30,070 nucleotides of DNA from CAZKUN01 sp964555935 (GTDB lineage: Bacteria; Armatimonadota; Zipacnadia; Zipacnadales; VGFC01): NCBI GenBank assembly GCA_964555935.1, contig CAZKUN010000099.1, positions 1-30,070 of the forward strand, in the 5' to 3' direction. The position numbers and the translations under genes were made by a program. Every line of letters starts with the position of its first letter. The stretch's first letter is position 1. Positions 7,884-16,995 of the stretch are shown one piece after another. The notes under the pieces were generated by a model. It was not told the origin of the DNA and searched no databases. It worked only from the letters and a program-made list of their open reading frames with translations.

Positions 7884-10130
7884 TCATTCGGTGTGCCAGG
7901 ATGTTGCGCCGCCAGCGGCGCGCGTGTAGGTTGCGGTCTGGCCGGCGGCGATGGCCAACTCGACCGGCTCGGACTCATCCGGAAGCCTTACGCGGCATGG
8001 CGAGCCGTTCCGGGAGTGGATTCGGGCGTTCGTCAGCCTGCCCTCGTTCCACTCCGCATCAACGGCGAACCCGCCGCGCGCCCGGAACCCGGTGAAGGCT
8101 CCGCTCGGCCATGCGGACGGGAGCGCCGGAAGCAGGCGGATCACGCCACGGTGGCTCTGCAACAGCATCTCGGCGATCGCGGCAGTTGCCCCGAAGTTGC
8201 CCTCGATCTGGAAGATCCCTGGCGGGTGCAGGTCAAGCAGGCTGGTCGAGCACTGCTCGCTGACGAGGTTGACGAGGTGCTCGTGCGCGGCGTTGCCATC
8301 GCCTAGCCGCGCGAATAGGCAGGCCGTCCACGCGCGGCTCCAGCCGGTGTGGCCGCCGCCGTGGTTCAGCCGGCGTTCCAGCGAGACCCGAGCGGCCTCG
8401 GCGAGTTCGGGCGTGTCCTCGAGCGTGATGACGTCGCCCGGATAGAGCCCGATCAGATGCGAGTAGTGTCGATGCCCCGGCTCCGCTTCATCGTAGTCCT
8501 CAAGCCACTCTTGAAGCTGGCCGTGTTTGCCGATCTGCAGTGGCGGAAGGCGGTCGAGAATGTCTTGCCATGCCGGGACGCTGTCGGCGTCAACTCCCAA
8601 GATGCGCGCCGCCTCCACCAGCCGGGCGAAGACATCTATGGCCAGAGTGACGTCCATGGTCGACGAAACGACGAGCGAGACCGGCGTGATGTTGCCAACG
8701 ACTGTGTTCTCAGGTGATTGAGACGGGATCGCGACAAGGCGCCCGTCGGCGTCTTCGACGAGGTAGGTCTCCCAGAAGCGCGCGCACTCCTTCAGGAACG
8801 GGTAGGCGCGCTCGCGCAGGAACTCGACATCTCCCGTGAACGCCCAGCGCTCCCAGTAGTGCATCGCGAGCCAGCTCGCCGCGCCGATCCAGCAGTCCCA
8901 GCCCGGCGCCCTCGGCGCGCAGCCACCCCACGCGTTGGTGGTGATGGGGAAGTAGATGCCCTCGGCTCCGTAGATTGTCCCCGCGGCCTCGCGCCCAGCG
9001 GGGACCATCGAGTCGAGCAGCGCAAACAGCGGGTCGACACACTCGCTGAGCCCGGTCACATCGGCGGGCCAGTAGTTCATCTGGAGGTTCACGTCGAGGT
9101 GGAAGTCGGAATCCCAGGGCGGATCGATCATCTCGTTCCAGATCCCCTGGAGGTTGTTCGGTAGCGCGTCGCCAGAGCGCGAACTCGCGATCATGAGGTA
9201 GCGGCCAAACTCGAAGAACTGGGCCAGCAAGCCCGGATCGCCGGTCTCGTTGAAGTCGACGCGGCGGATGTTGACCGGTCGGGAGTGGTCGATGGGGCCG
9301 AGATGAAGCCCGCACTGACTGTGGTGCCCGACGTGCTCCGAGTGCGCGGCCGTTTGGATGGCGTGCGTGTCCGACAGCCCTTGGACCCGATCGATGGCCT
9401 CCTGCAGCACATCCTCTCCGTCATGCGACACGACGATCACGCCGTTCAGCCACGCCATGTCGCCATCGACGCGCACCGCCGCCCGGCCGGCGATGGGCGA
9501 GACCTCGACCTCCATGGTGTTCGGCGCGAACGCGACGGCGAAGCTGATGCCCTCGGGGAATCGTCCGGCTATGGCGATCTCGTCGGTTGACGCGTGGTGC
9601 TGCAGCACGCACTCTGGGTCGTCGACGCGCGACAGCTCGATCTCCCAGCCCGTTCCACTCGCGTTGGACAATTGCAGGGCAATGGCGTCGTGCTCGGCAG
9701 ATGCAGCGATAACTCGTGCATGCGAATGGCCACCGGCAGTGAACTGAGTGAGGTGGAAACCGCGCCACATCTCCAACCACTGCCTGTATTCAGTCACCTC
9801 GCCGGCGCCCGTCCGAATCCACAAGTCACACACCGGCTGGTACGGATCGAGGTGATCGCCGCCGTCGAGGACTTTGCGGGCCAGCTCCGCGCCCTCGAGG
9901 GTCTTCCCATCCAGGAACAGCGACCGGATCTCGTCGATGCGGTCCGCGGAGCGCTTGATGGGCTCGTTGCGCTTGACGCCGCGCCAAAGCTGCTTGTGGT
10001 TGAGGGAGATGCGTTCGTCGGCCGTGCCACCGTAGACCATGGCGCCGATCGTGCCCGCGCCGATGGGGATGGCTTCCTTGAACTCCGCGGCCGGCCGGTC
10101 GAACCAGAGGGTGTTTGGGTGTTGCGCCAA
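7884..10130 (-). CDS. GH95-family alpha-L-fucosidase / alpha-L-galactosidase
   Basis: The 748-residue length and motif order fit GH95 throughout: LWFDRPAAEFKEAIPIGAGTIGAMVYGG and ERISLNHKQLWRG (N-terminal beta-sandwich), then the (alpha/alpha)6 barrel with DALPNNLQGIWNE, DVNLQMNYWPA, NAWGGCAPRAPGWDCW, QLQEWLEDYDEAEPGHRHYSHL and GGGHTGWSRAW. In the family's characterised member two Asn residues in the NxQxN-type segment (here N348 and N352), a Glu and an Asp in FQIDGNFG form the active site; here the last motif reads FQIEGNFG, Asp to Glu. GH95 enzymes release fucose or galactose from glycan ends. No signal peptide is visible, so a cytoplasmic location is likely. The start is TTG 10130, with GGAGGAG ideally spaced; earlier ATG 10235 would overlap the kinase gene. 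It lies 31 bp after the hybrid kinase gene. Confidence 0.93.
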   Translation of the reverse strand: MAQHPNTLWFDRPAAEFKEAIPIGAGTIGAMVYGGTADERISLNHKQLWRGVKRNEPIKRSADRIDEIRSLFLDGKTLEGAELARKVLDGGDHLDPYQPVCDLWIRTGAGEVTEYRQWLEMWRGFHLTQFTAGGHSHARVIAASAEHDAIALQLSNASGTGWEIELSRVDDPECVLQHHASTDEIAIAGRFPEGISFAVAFAPNTMEVEVSPIAGRAAVRVDGDMAWLNGVIVVSHDGEDVLQEAIDRVQGLSDTHAIQTAAHSEHVGHHSQCGLHLGPIDHSRPVNIRRVDFNETGDPGLLAQFFEFGRYLMIASSRSGDALPNNLQGIWNEMIDPPWDSDFHLDVNLQMNYWPADVTGLSECVDPLFALLDSMVPAGREAAGTIYGAEGIYFPITTNAWGGCAPRAPGWDCWIGAASWLAMHYWERWAFTGDVEFLRERAYPFLKECARFWETYLVEDADGRLVAIPSQSPENTVVGNITPVSLVVSSTMDVTLAIDVFARLVEAARILGVDADSVPAWQDILDRLPPLQIGKHGQLQEWLEDYDEAEPGHRHYSHLIGLYPGDVITLEDTPELAEAARVSLERRLNHGGGHTGWSRAWTACLFARLGDGNAAHEHLVNLVSEQCSTSLLDLHPPGIFQIEGNFGATAAIAEMLLQSHRGVIRLLPALPSAWPSGAFTGFRARGGFAVDAEWNEGRLTNARIHSRNGSPCRVRLPDESEPVELAIAAGQTATYTRAAGGATSWHTE

Positions 10131-10161
10131 GGCTGACTCCTCCGCGTGAGGCACCGAGGGT

Positions 10162-13100
10162 TTAGGCGTCGAGAACGTCGCGCACGTGCCGCGCGAGGAC
10201 CTCGGGTGGGAACGGCTTCTGCAGGAACGGAGCATCGTCGGGCAGGCCGCCGGCCCGGGTCGCGGTACGCTTGGTGTAGCCCGAGATGTACAGGACTTTC
10301 AATCCAGCATTCTTGGCTCGAAGCGTCTCGAAGAGCGCTGGACCGTTCACGTCCGGCATGATGACATCGGCCAGAAGGAGCGAGATGTCGTCGCGGTTCT
10401 CGTCGAAGATGCGCTCGGCCTCCGAGGCGCTGGCGGCCGTGAGCACGGAGTACCCGAACTCGGTGAGAATCCTGCGGACGATCCGCAAGACGGTGTGCTC
10501 GTCTTCCACGGCGAGGATGGTCTCAGCACCTGTCAACGGCGTGTCCACGAGCGCGAGGTCCTTGTCGCGCTCGATGGCATCGTCAACGGCAGGGAGATAG
10601 ATGCGGAAAGTCGACCCAAGTCCGGGCTCGCTGTAGGCCCAGATGTTGCCGTTGTGCTGTTTCACGATGCCGTAGGCCGTTGCGAGTCCAAGGCCCGTAC
10701 CGTCCCCGACCGCCTTCGTCGTGAAGAACGGCTCGAAGATGCGCTCGAGGACGCTCGCATCCATGCCACAGCCTGAGTCGGACACGGCGATGGCGGCGTA
10801 GCGGCCTGGCTTCGCCCCCACGTGCTGGGCGACGTAGGCCTCATCGATGCTCGTGTTTGATGTCTCGATGCTGATGGCGCCACCGTCGGGCATTGCGTCG
10901 CGCGCGTTGACCGCCAGGTTCATGAGCACTTGCTCAATTTGCCCTGGATCGACCCTGACGTTGCCCAGGTCCGACGCCAGGTTCAACTCAAGCACCATGT
11001 CCTCTCCGATGATGCGCGTGAGCATGCGGGCGAGGTCCTCAATCAGACCGTTGAGGTCTAACACGGCCGGTGACATTGTCTGGCGCCGACTGAATGCGAG
11101 AAGCTGGCGCGTCAGCCCGGCCGCGCGTTTCGACAGCTCGCGAATGGACTTGATGTCCGCGAGGCACGTCTCAGGGATGCGTTCATCGCTGATGACGAGG
11201 TCCGCATAGCCCCCGATGCCCGTGAGAATGTTGTTGAAGTCATGAGCCACGCCGCCGGCAAGCGTGCCGATAGATTCGAGCTTGGACGCCTGGCGAGCCT
11301 GCTCCTCGAATATCCGTTCGTCGGTGACATCATCAATCACGAGCAGCACGCGGCGCGATTGATCCCGATCGTCGAGGGTGAAGCCACACGCGCGGATATC
11401 GATGTACATGTCGCCGCGCGCAGGCGACTCGTACCTGATGCCGGACAACTCATCCTGAGCGTCGGTCGACATGACCGACGAGATGATGTCCAGCACTGGG
11501 TGCTCCGCCAGAAGATCGGCGGGCAGGACGTCGCTGATGCGCTGGCCCTCCCATGCGTTCGCGCCCTCCGCCAGGCCTTTGGGGCAGCGGTCGTTGGCGG
11601 CGAGGATCGTGAGTTCAGGGCCAAGCACGAGTAGGAACGATGGCATCGTGGCAAGAGTGGTCTGGTTGATCCGCAGCGAGTCGCGCAGTTGTTGTTCGTT
11701 GCGCTTGCGTTGGGTGATGTCCTGCAGGATCCCGAGCGATGCCTGGGCATGGCCCGTCCGCGGATCGGTGACAGCGATGGCACTGTCGCTGAGCCACTTC
11801 TCATCGCCCTCCGGCGTCACGATGTTGTAGTCGGCGTGGTATCTCGTGGCGCGACCCCGGTCGAAGGCAACTCCGCGCTCGGTGACTTCGGCGTCCGAGC
11901 CATCGTCGGGCGTGCTGCGCTGCCTGATGAGGCCCCGGAGTCCGTCGAGCGTGAAGTCCCCGGCCGGTATCCCGACGAGTTCCTCAATTCCCGCCCCGAC
12001 GAACTCGTACGTGTCTGTGACCATATTCCGACGGTACGGGACCCCGGCCGCCGTCTCGATGATCTCGCGGTAGTGGCGCTCCGACTGCGTGAGTTCTTGT
12101 GCCACGACCTTCTCGTCGGTGATGTCTTGGAGCATGCCGATGGTCCGGCTGAGCCTGCCGTCGGGGCCGCGGAGTTGCACCGCCGAGTCCGCGACCCAGA
12201 CCGTGCGTCCGTCCCTGGTGTCGACGCTGTACTCGGCCCTGTAGAAACCGACGTCCTTGGAGCGGGATCGGCGGCGAAGCGATTCGTAGAGCGGGAGTTC
12301 CGCCCGCCGGTCGACATGATGCTCATCGATGATTCGCTCGAAGATCTCCGGCGTGATCTCCTCCACGCTGTAGCCTGTGAGATGCTCGATGCCGTCGTCC
12401 ATGAACGCGAACGTGTTCGTCGTCCAGTCACGCTCGTAGGCGACGCCGTTGCCCAGAGCGATGATCTCGCGGTAACGCTCGTGGCTGTCGTGGAGGTCAT
12501 GCCTGGCCCGCTCGCGGTCGGTGACATCGATGAAGACCATCCGGACTGCGGGCCGGCCCCCGCGTGTCGTGGCGAACGAATGCACCTCGACGTGTTTGAC
12601 CGAGCCGTCCTTGTGGATGATGCGCACGGTGCGCGAACCGTCCGCCGCCACGCCCGCGAGGCGCTCTCCCATCCGCCGAGACACCAGCTCAAGATCGTCC
12701 GGATGCACGATGGGAGTCTCGGGTGGGAGAGCGAGCAACTCCTCAACCGTGTAACCGGTGAGATCCGCCAGCACTCTGTTCGTGTAGACGTAGCGTCCGT
12801 CCTGAGCGACGACGATTCCCAAAGGCGAATTCTCAGCAATGTCGCGGAAGGCCGCATCGACCTCGCGGCGCTCGCGACGGTCCTGAACCGCAGCGAGTTC
12901 CCGACGGACTGCCTCGCATAGGCGATCCAATTGGCCCTTGAGCAGATAGTCGCGCGCGCCGGCGCGCATGGCCGCGACGGCTTGCTCTTCCCCAGGCGTG
13001 TCTGAGACGACGATGACGGGAGTGTCCTTGCCCGCATCATGAAGGAGGGTCAAGGCGTGCGTCAGCTTCAGGCCTGGGCATCCGTGGTCGGCGATGATAA

Positions 13101-13257
13101 TGTCCCAGTCCTGACGGGCTAACTCAGCCTCAAAGGCCAGGGCGGAATCAACGCGACGATGGTCGGCCTCGCAGCCACCATCCATCATCTTCCGTAGCAT
13201 CGGCCCGACGGCGTCGTCGGACGCGTCTACGATCAGCACTCTAACTGGAGTGCCCAT
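10162..13257 (-). CDS. Soluble hybrid histidine kinase, REC-PAS-PAS-PAS-PAS-HK-REC
   Basis: The 1031-residue protein has no membrane segment. It opens with a receiver domain (residues 5-120: RVLIVDAS, phospho-acceptor D57 in IIIAD, K107 in YLLKGQ). Four PAS domains follow at about 135-250, 258-385, 393-520 and 530-650; the first three end in the usual DxT(D/Q) segment and the PAC-like linkers. The kinase core has H672 in GGVAHDFNNILTGI (HDFNN class), N-box NLAVNARDAMPDGG, G1 DSGCGMD, F-box FEPFFTTK and G2 GTGLGLAT. A C-terminal receiver has D964 in LLLADVIMPDVNG and K1014 in LQKPF. It should sense a cytoplasmic signal and relay phosphate, but no Hpt or DNA-binding partner is encoded nearby. 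ATG 13257 lies 3 bp after the preceding hydrolase gene, with GAGGAG nine bases upstream, so the two are probably cotranscribed. Confidence 0.95.
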   Translation of the reverse strand: MGTPVRVLIVDASDDAVGPMLRKMMDGGCEADHRRVDSALAFEAELARQDWDIIIADHGCPGLKLTHALTLLHDAGKDTPVIVVSDTPGEEQAVAAMRAGARDYLLKGQLDRLCEAVRRELAAVQDRRERREVDAAFRDIAENSPLGIVVAQDGRYVYTNRVLADLTGYTVEELLALPPETPIVHPDDLELVSRRMGERLAGVAADGSRTVRIIHKDGSVKHVEVHSFATTRGGRPAVRMVFIDVTDRERARHDLHDSHERYREIIALGNGVAYERDWTTNTFAFMDDGIEHLTGYSVEEITPEIFERIIDEHHVDRRAELPLYESLRRRSRSKDVGFYRAEYSVDTRDGRTVWVADSAVQLRGPDGRLSRTIGMLQDITDEKVVAQELTQSERHYREIIETAAGVPYRRNMVTDTYEFVGAGIEELVGIPAGDFTLDGLRGLIRQRSTPDDGSDAEVTERGVAFDRGRATRYHADYNIVTPEGDEKWLSDSAIAVTDPRTGHAQASLGILQDITQRKRNEQQLRDSLRINQTTLATMPSFLLVLGPELTILAANDRCPKGLAEGANAWEGQRISDVLPADLLAEHPVLDIISSVMSTDAQDELSGIRYESPARGDMYIDIRACGFTLDDRDQSRRVLLVIDDVTDERIFEEQARQASKLESIGTLAGGVAHDFNNILTGIGGYADLVISDERIPETCLADIKSIRELSKRAAGLTRQLLAFSRRQTMSPAVLDLNGLIEDLARMLTRIIGEDMVLELNLASDLGNVRVDPGQIEQVLMNLAVNARDAMPDGGAISIETSNTSIDEAYVAQHVGAKPGRYAAIAVSDSGCGMDASVLERIFEPFFTTKAVGDGTGLGLATAYGIVKQHNGNIWAYSEPGLGSTFRIYLPAVDDAIERDKDLALVDTPLTGAETILAVEDEHTVLRIVRRILTEFGYSVLTAASASEAERIFDENRDDISLLLADVIMPDVNGPALFETLRAKNAGLKVLYISGYTKRTATRAGGLPDDAPFLQKPFPPEVLARHVRDVLDA

Positions 13258-13260
13258 ACA

Positions 13261-16200
13261 TCAACGCTCCTCGGGCGGCGGCGTCGCCACCCTCGTAATG
13301 AATCGACGCTCGCGCCCCTCGATGGGGGCGGCGGCGCGCCAATGACTATGGCCCATGACGAATGCATCGAGAACATCGGCGGCCGACAGCGGACGACTGT
13401 AAATGCGCGCGGCATGGAGTGTCCCGAGCCACGGCCTGTCGCCAGTTACCTCGTTGGCTAGCGACAGCCGGAAACCTGCATCCCAGCCCGAGAAATCGCC
13501 CGCCGCCATGCCGACAGTGCTCTCGACGCCATTCACGTACAGATGCGTCTCGCCTGATGCCCCATCGCGGACATACACAACATGCGTAAGCTCGGTGACC
13601 GCGGCCCGCGGTGGGGTGACCAACTCGGGGATCCCGTTCGACGACGTGCCTGTCGTGCGCAAGCGGGCCGCATAGCTCCCGCCTGACTGGGCGAGAGTGA
13701 AGTTGCGCGAGCCGGTGTCCCTCGATAGCGACACGATGCGAGCGGGGCCCTGCTGGTCCACGGCAAACGGCGTGATCCACGCCTCGACGGTCAGCGAGTG
13801 GGTCGCCATGCATGCCTCGATGAGCCCCTCGGCCGGCTCATCACTGAGTATCGTGGTTGGTGCGTTGACCTTCAGCCCGCCACCCGCCCACTCGATGGGC
13901 GCGCCGTCCTCGATTCGCAGGTCGAGACGCGGCTCAGTGCCTGAGCTGTCATGGACCACGCTACCCTCGGCTTCGTCGAAGTTGTAGGCCGCGATGAGTC
14001 CCTGCTCGGCAGTGGCAGCTCCCTCGGGAATCGTGACCTCGACGCGCGTGTCGGCTGCAATGGCGTTGCCGGCCCAGTCCCGTACCCCGCGGATGCGTAG
14101 CGCGTAGGTTGCGCCCTCCGCCATCGCCGACGTGGCGAGGGTCACGGTGCGGTCGTCGGCGAGGAGTGTCGCGCTCTCGATCCGGATGCCCTGGTTGATC
14201 CGGTAGTTGGTCTTCTTCTCTGCGGATTCGCCCGTGACGGGCTCAGAGAAAGCAGCGATGATCCGACCGGCTCGTCTTGCCGCATCCGCGCGCTCGACGG
14301 TCGGCGGCGTCTCATCAGGGCCGGAACTCTCAAGTACCAGGACGAAATCGGGGTCTGGGTTGGCGGCGGGCGGCGCGAAGCTGACGACCCCCTTGTTCGG
14401 ATGCTCGCCCACTGCGGTCGACGTCCCGGTCTGGGGGTTATACCACGACACGTCTACCCCGCCGCCGGTCACCTTCCCGAGGTTGACTCCGACGGCGCGA
14501 CCATCGGGGACGTATACGAGCGCAAGCGTGCCGTCAGCGGTCAGGGCCGCGGGCGCGTCCGATCCACCCGAGCCCTGCCCTGCGGCGATGAGCGTCGGCA
14601 TGGGGCGGAGCGTCTGCCATGGATGCGAGAGCATGAGGGCCCGCACGTACCCCATGTGCCCGGCGCCGGGGAAGTCCATGGCCTGTTGCCACGGCGTGTC
14701 GGCGCCCCATCCGGCCTCCTGATCGGGCCTCCAGAAGCTGTAGATCTCTCGACAGCCATACGTGTGTCCAAGCGCTCCCGACAGCACGGCGTTGTAAGCG
14801 GCCTTGCGGACCTGGTGGGCGTCGAAACGACGAGTCTCGGGATCTTTGCTCAGGCCGTCGGTGATGTGTTCGTAGCGCGGCTCGCCATCGAGCGTGGGCT
14901 TGGGTGGGGCGAGACCGTAGTCCGCGAGGATCATCTCGTGGTTGGCTCGGTCCCAGTTGTGCCCCGATTGCAGCATGTTGAAGTCGAGCCAATCAGCGTC
15001 GTGCCAGAACGTCGACGACGTCTGCCAGCCGCGTGGGTGGTACGTCATCAGGTGTCGATCACCATCACCCTCGGCAATACCCTCCGCCATCGCGGTCCAG
15101 GCGTCCTCAACGCCGGTCGGTGGCTGGTCCCCGCCGAGAATCCAGACGAGGTTTGGCGTGTCCCTGTAGCGCTCTCCCAACCACCGGCCATACGCGCGAG
15201 CGGACCCGGCCGTAACGTGCTTGTTGACGACGAAGTCGCCCCAGCAAGGCAGCAGGCCGATCACGATGCCCTTCGCTTGGGCCATCTCGCAGACGCGATC
15301 CACGTGATCGAAGAACGCGGCGTTCGGCTTCGATGGGTCGTCGTCAGTCCACGGCCCGTCGCTGGCCTGATTTGGCTCGACCGCGCCGGGGTTCCAGTGG
15401 GCGGCGATGCACTGCACCACGTTGAACCCCTTCTGGCGCCGGTTCTCAAGATAGGTCTCTGTTTCGTCGAGAGTGAGCGCCGTTAGCATCGCCCAGCCCG
15501 TGTCGCCGAGCCAGAAGAAGGGCTGGCCATCGCCGTTCACGAGGCGGTGGCCATCCTCGCTGACGCGGAGGACGAAGTCATCGGCGATGGGTTCGGGCGG
15601 GACGATTCCCAGTCTCGCCGGATCCTTCTCATCGGCATCCTGAGTGACGCGCTGCAGGAGCAGCACTGCGTCGCCGTCGAAGGGCGTGACGAACTCGACG
15701 GTCTTTCCACCGACCACGCGCGCCCCGAAGGCCGTGCGTCCGACGGTCGGGTCGAGCCACTCGACCGACAGAAGCCCCTCCGCGCCCTCGAGATCGACGG
15801 TGAACGCGCCGCCCTCCGGCGCGTAGACGACATACTCGCTGCCGGGGCTGGCGAGGCAGTACCCGGTGGACGAGAGACCGTCGGACGGGACGCATTTGGC
15901 GAGGTCGACGCGCTCCGAGATCCGCAGGCAGTAGCCGATGTTCTTCCGGATGGGGTCGTATTGCGGATCGAAGGGATCGCGCAGGACAACGCCGTCGTAC
16001 GGGTCCATGAAGATTGGATTGAGGCCCCGGCAGAAGCTCTTCCACACCCATGCCTGGTTGCCGCCGATGCCCCAGAGATGGTCGGTGTCGGTGATGATGA
16101 CCTTCGACCCATCGGCTGCGGGCGGGTCGGTGCTGTACCCGCCGTCGGGGTCGGGCGAAATCCAATCCGCAGGACTGTCGAAGAGCGTCTGGTTGCTCCC

Positions 16201-16983
16201 GCCCTTGTACTGGAAGGTCATGCCGACAGGATGCTGCTTGGGTCTGGTCGATTCACAACTCCTGATATAGTCGATCATGTGGTACTGCCACTCGGTGGAG
16301 GCCGGGTGATTCTCGTTGGAGATCTCGTAGAGCACGTTGTCGAGGTCGTTGACGGTATCAACGACCTTCCGCACGTAGGTCTCCTGGATCGCCGTGACGA
16401 TGGCGTCCCCGAGTTCGTGGACGGCGAGACCGTTGCCGTCGACCTCGTTGATGTTGTTGGCCGGGTTGAACGGGTGTCCATCCCAGCCATCCTCGACGAA
16501 CTGCAGCCCCCAGCCCTCAAACAGCATGACCGACATGTAGATGCCCCGCTCCCCGGCCGAAATCAGACGGTCGCGCAGGCGCGTGAAGTACTCCTCGTCA
16601 AACTTGGTCAGGTCGAACTTGGGTCTGCCGTCGATGGCGTTCCCCGGGCCCGCACGCAGCCACGGGTGAGGGTCAACGAAGAGGCGGCGCGGCTCCTTCT
16701 CGCGGTTGGATGCGGTGTCCCAGTGGGTGAGATCCCAGTGCCACAGACGCACGAAGTTGTGGTTGCGGGCCTCGAGGAAGTCGAGATAGGCCTCCCAGTC
16801 GAGCGGCTCGGGCGGGTCGGTCTGACCCATGTCCTGGAGGCTGTTCCACATGTGCGATCCGACGAGGAGAACGGGCTTGCCCGAGCCATCGGCGAAATAG
16901 CGAGGGTTGTCCTCGCAGACCTGCAGCGGGCCCATCCGTGGTTGGGCAGACCCGTGTATCGCGAGAAACATGAGGACTGGCAT
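13261..16983 (-). CDS. Secreted protein with two tandem DUF4038/GH140-like modules, Ig-like and LamG domains
   Basis: The 1240-residue protein begins with a short hydrophobic leader (MPVLMFLAIHGSAQ). Module 1 (about 20-450) is a TIM barrel opening FADGSGKPVLLVGSHMWNSL and containing NVLYEISNENH (E224), followed by a beta domain ending in PFDGDAVLLLQ. Module 2 (about 470-885) opens LVNGDGQPFFWLGDTGWAML and contains NLVWILGGDQPP (D619) and GEPRYEH (E701), the DUF4038 pattern of GH140 apiosidases, then a PF12904-like beta domain ending DPDFVLVLES. The parallel openings, the match of E224 with D619 and the similar trailing domains suggest an internal duplication. An SbsA-type Ig-like domain (about 890-985) and a LamG/ConA-like domain (about 995-1215) follow. 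The TAG of the upstream gene is in frame five codons before ATG 16983, so this start is fixed; GGAGG lies just upstream. The substrate is probably a complex glycan. Confidence 0.85.
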   Translation of the reverse strand: MPVLMFLAIHGSAQPRMGPLQVCEDNPRYFADGSGKPVLLVGSHMWNSLQDMGQTDPPEPLDWEAYLDFLEARNHNFVRLWHWDLTHWDTASNREKEPRRLFVDPHPWLRAGPGNAIDGRPKFDLTKFDEEYFTRLRDRLISAGERGIYMSVMLFEGWGLQFVEDGWDGHPFNPANNINEVDGNGLAVHELGDAIVTAIQETYVRKVVDTVNDLDNVLYEISNENHPASTEWQYHMIDYIRSCESTRPKQHPVGMTFQYKGGSNQTLFDSPADWISPDPDGGYSTDPPAADGSKVIITDTDHLWGIGGNQAWVWKSFCRGLNPIFMDPYDGVVLRDPFDPQYDPIRKNIGYCLRISERVDLAKCVPSDGLSSTGYCLASPGSEYVVYAPEGGAFTVDLEGAEGLLSVEWLDPTVGRTAFGARVVGGKTVEFVTPFDGDAVLLLQRVTQDADEKDPARLGIVPPEPIADDFVLRVSEDGHRLVNGDGQPFFWLGDTGWAMLTALTLDETETYLENRRQKGFNVVQCIAAHWNPGAVEPNQASDGPWTDDDPSKPNAAFFDHVDRVCEMAQAKGIVIGLLPCWGDFVVNKHVTAGSARAYGRWLGERYRDTPNLVWILGGDQPPTGVEDAWTAMAEGIAEGDGDRHLMTYHPRGWQTSSTFWHDADWLDFNMLQSGHNWDRANHEMILADYGLAPPKPTLDGEPRYEHITDGLSKDPETRRFDAHQVRKAAYNAVLSGALGHTYGCREIYSFWRPDQEAGWGADTPWQQAMDFPGAGHMGYVRALMLSHPWQTLRPMPTLIAAGQGSGGSDAPAALTADGTLALVYVPDGRAVGVNLGKVTGGGVDVSWYNPQTGTSTAVGEHPNKGVVSFAPPAANPDPDFVLVLESSGPDETPPTVERADAARRAGRIIAAFSEPVTGESAEKKTNYRINQGIRIESATLLADDRTVTLATSAMAEGATYALRIRGVRDWAGNAIAADTRVEVTIPEGAATAEQGLIAAYNFDEAEGSVVHDSSGTEPRLDLRIEDGAPIEWAGGGLKVNAPTTILSDEPAEGLIEACMATHSLTVEAWITPFAVDQQGPARIVSLSRDTGSRNFTLAQSGGSYAARLRTTGTSSNGIPELVTPPRAAVTELTHVVYVRDGASGETHLYVNGVESTVGMAAGDFSGWDAGFRLSLANEVTGDRPWLGTLHAARIYSRPLSAADVLDAFVMGHSHWRAAAPIEGRERRFITRVATPPPEER

Positions 16984-16995
16984 GAAGCCTCCAGG

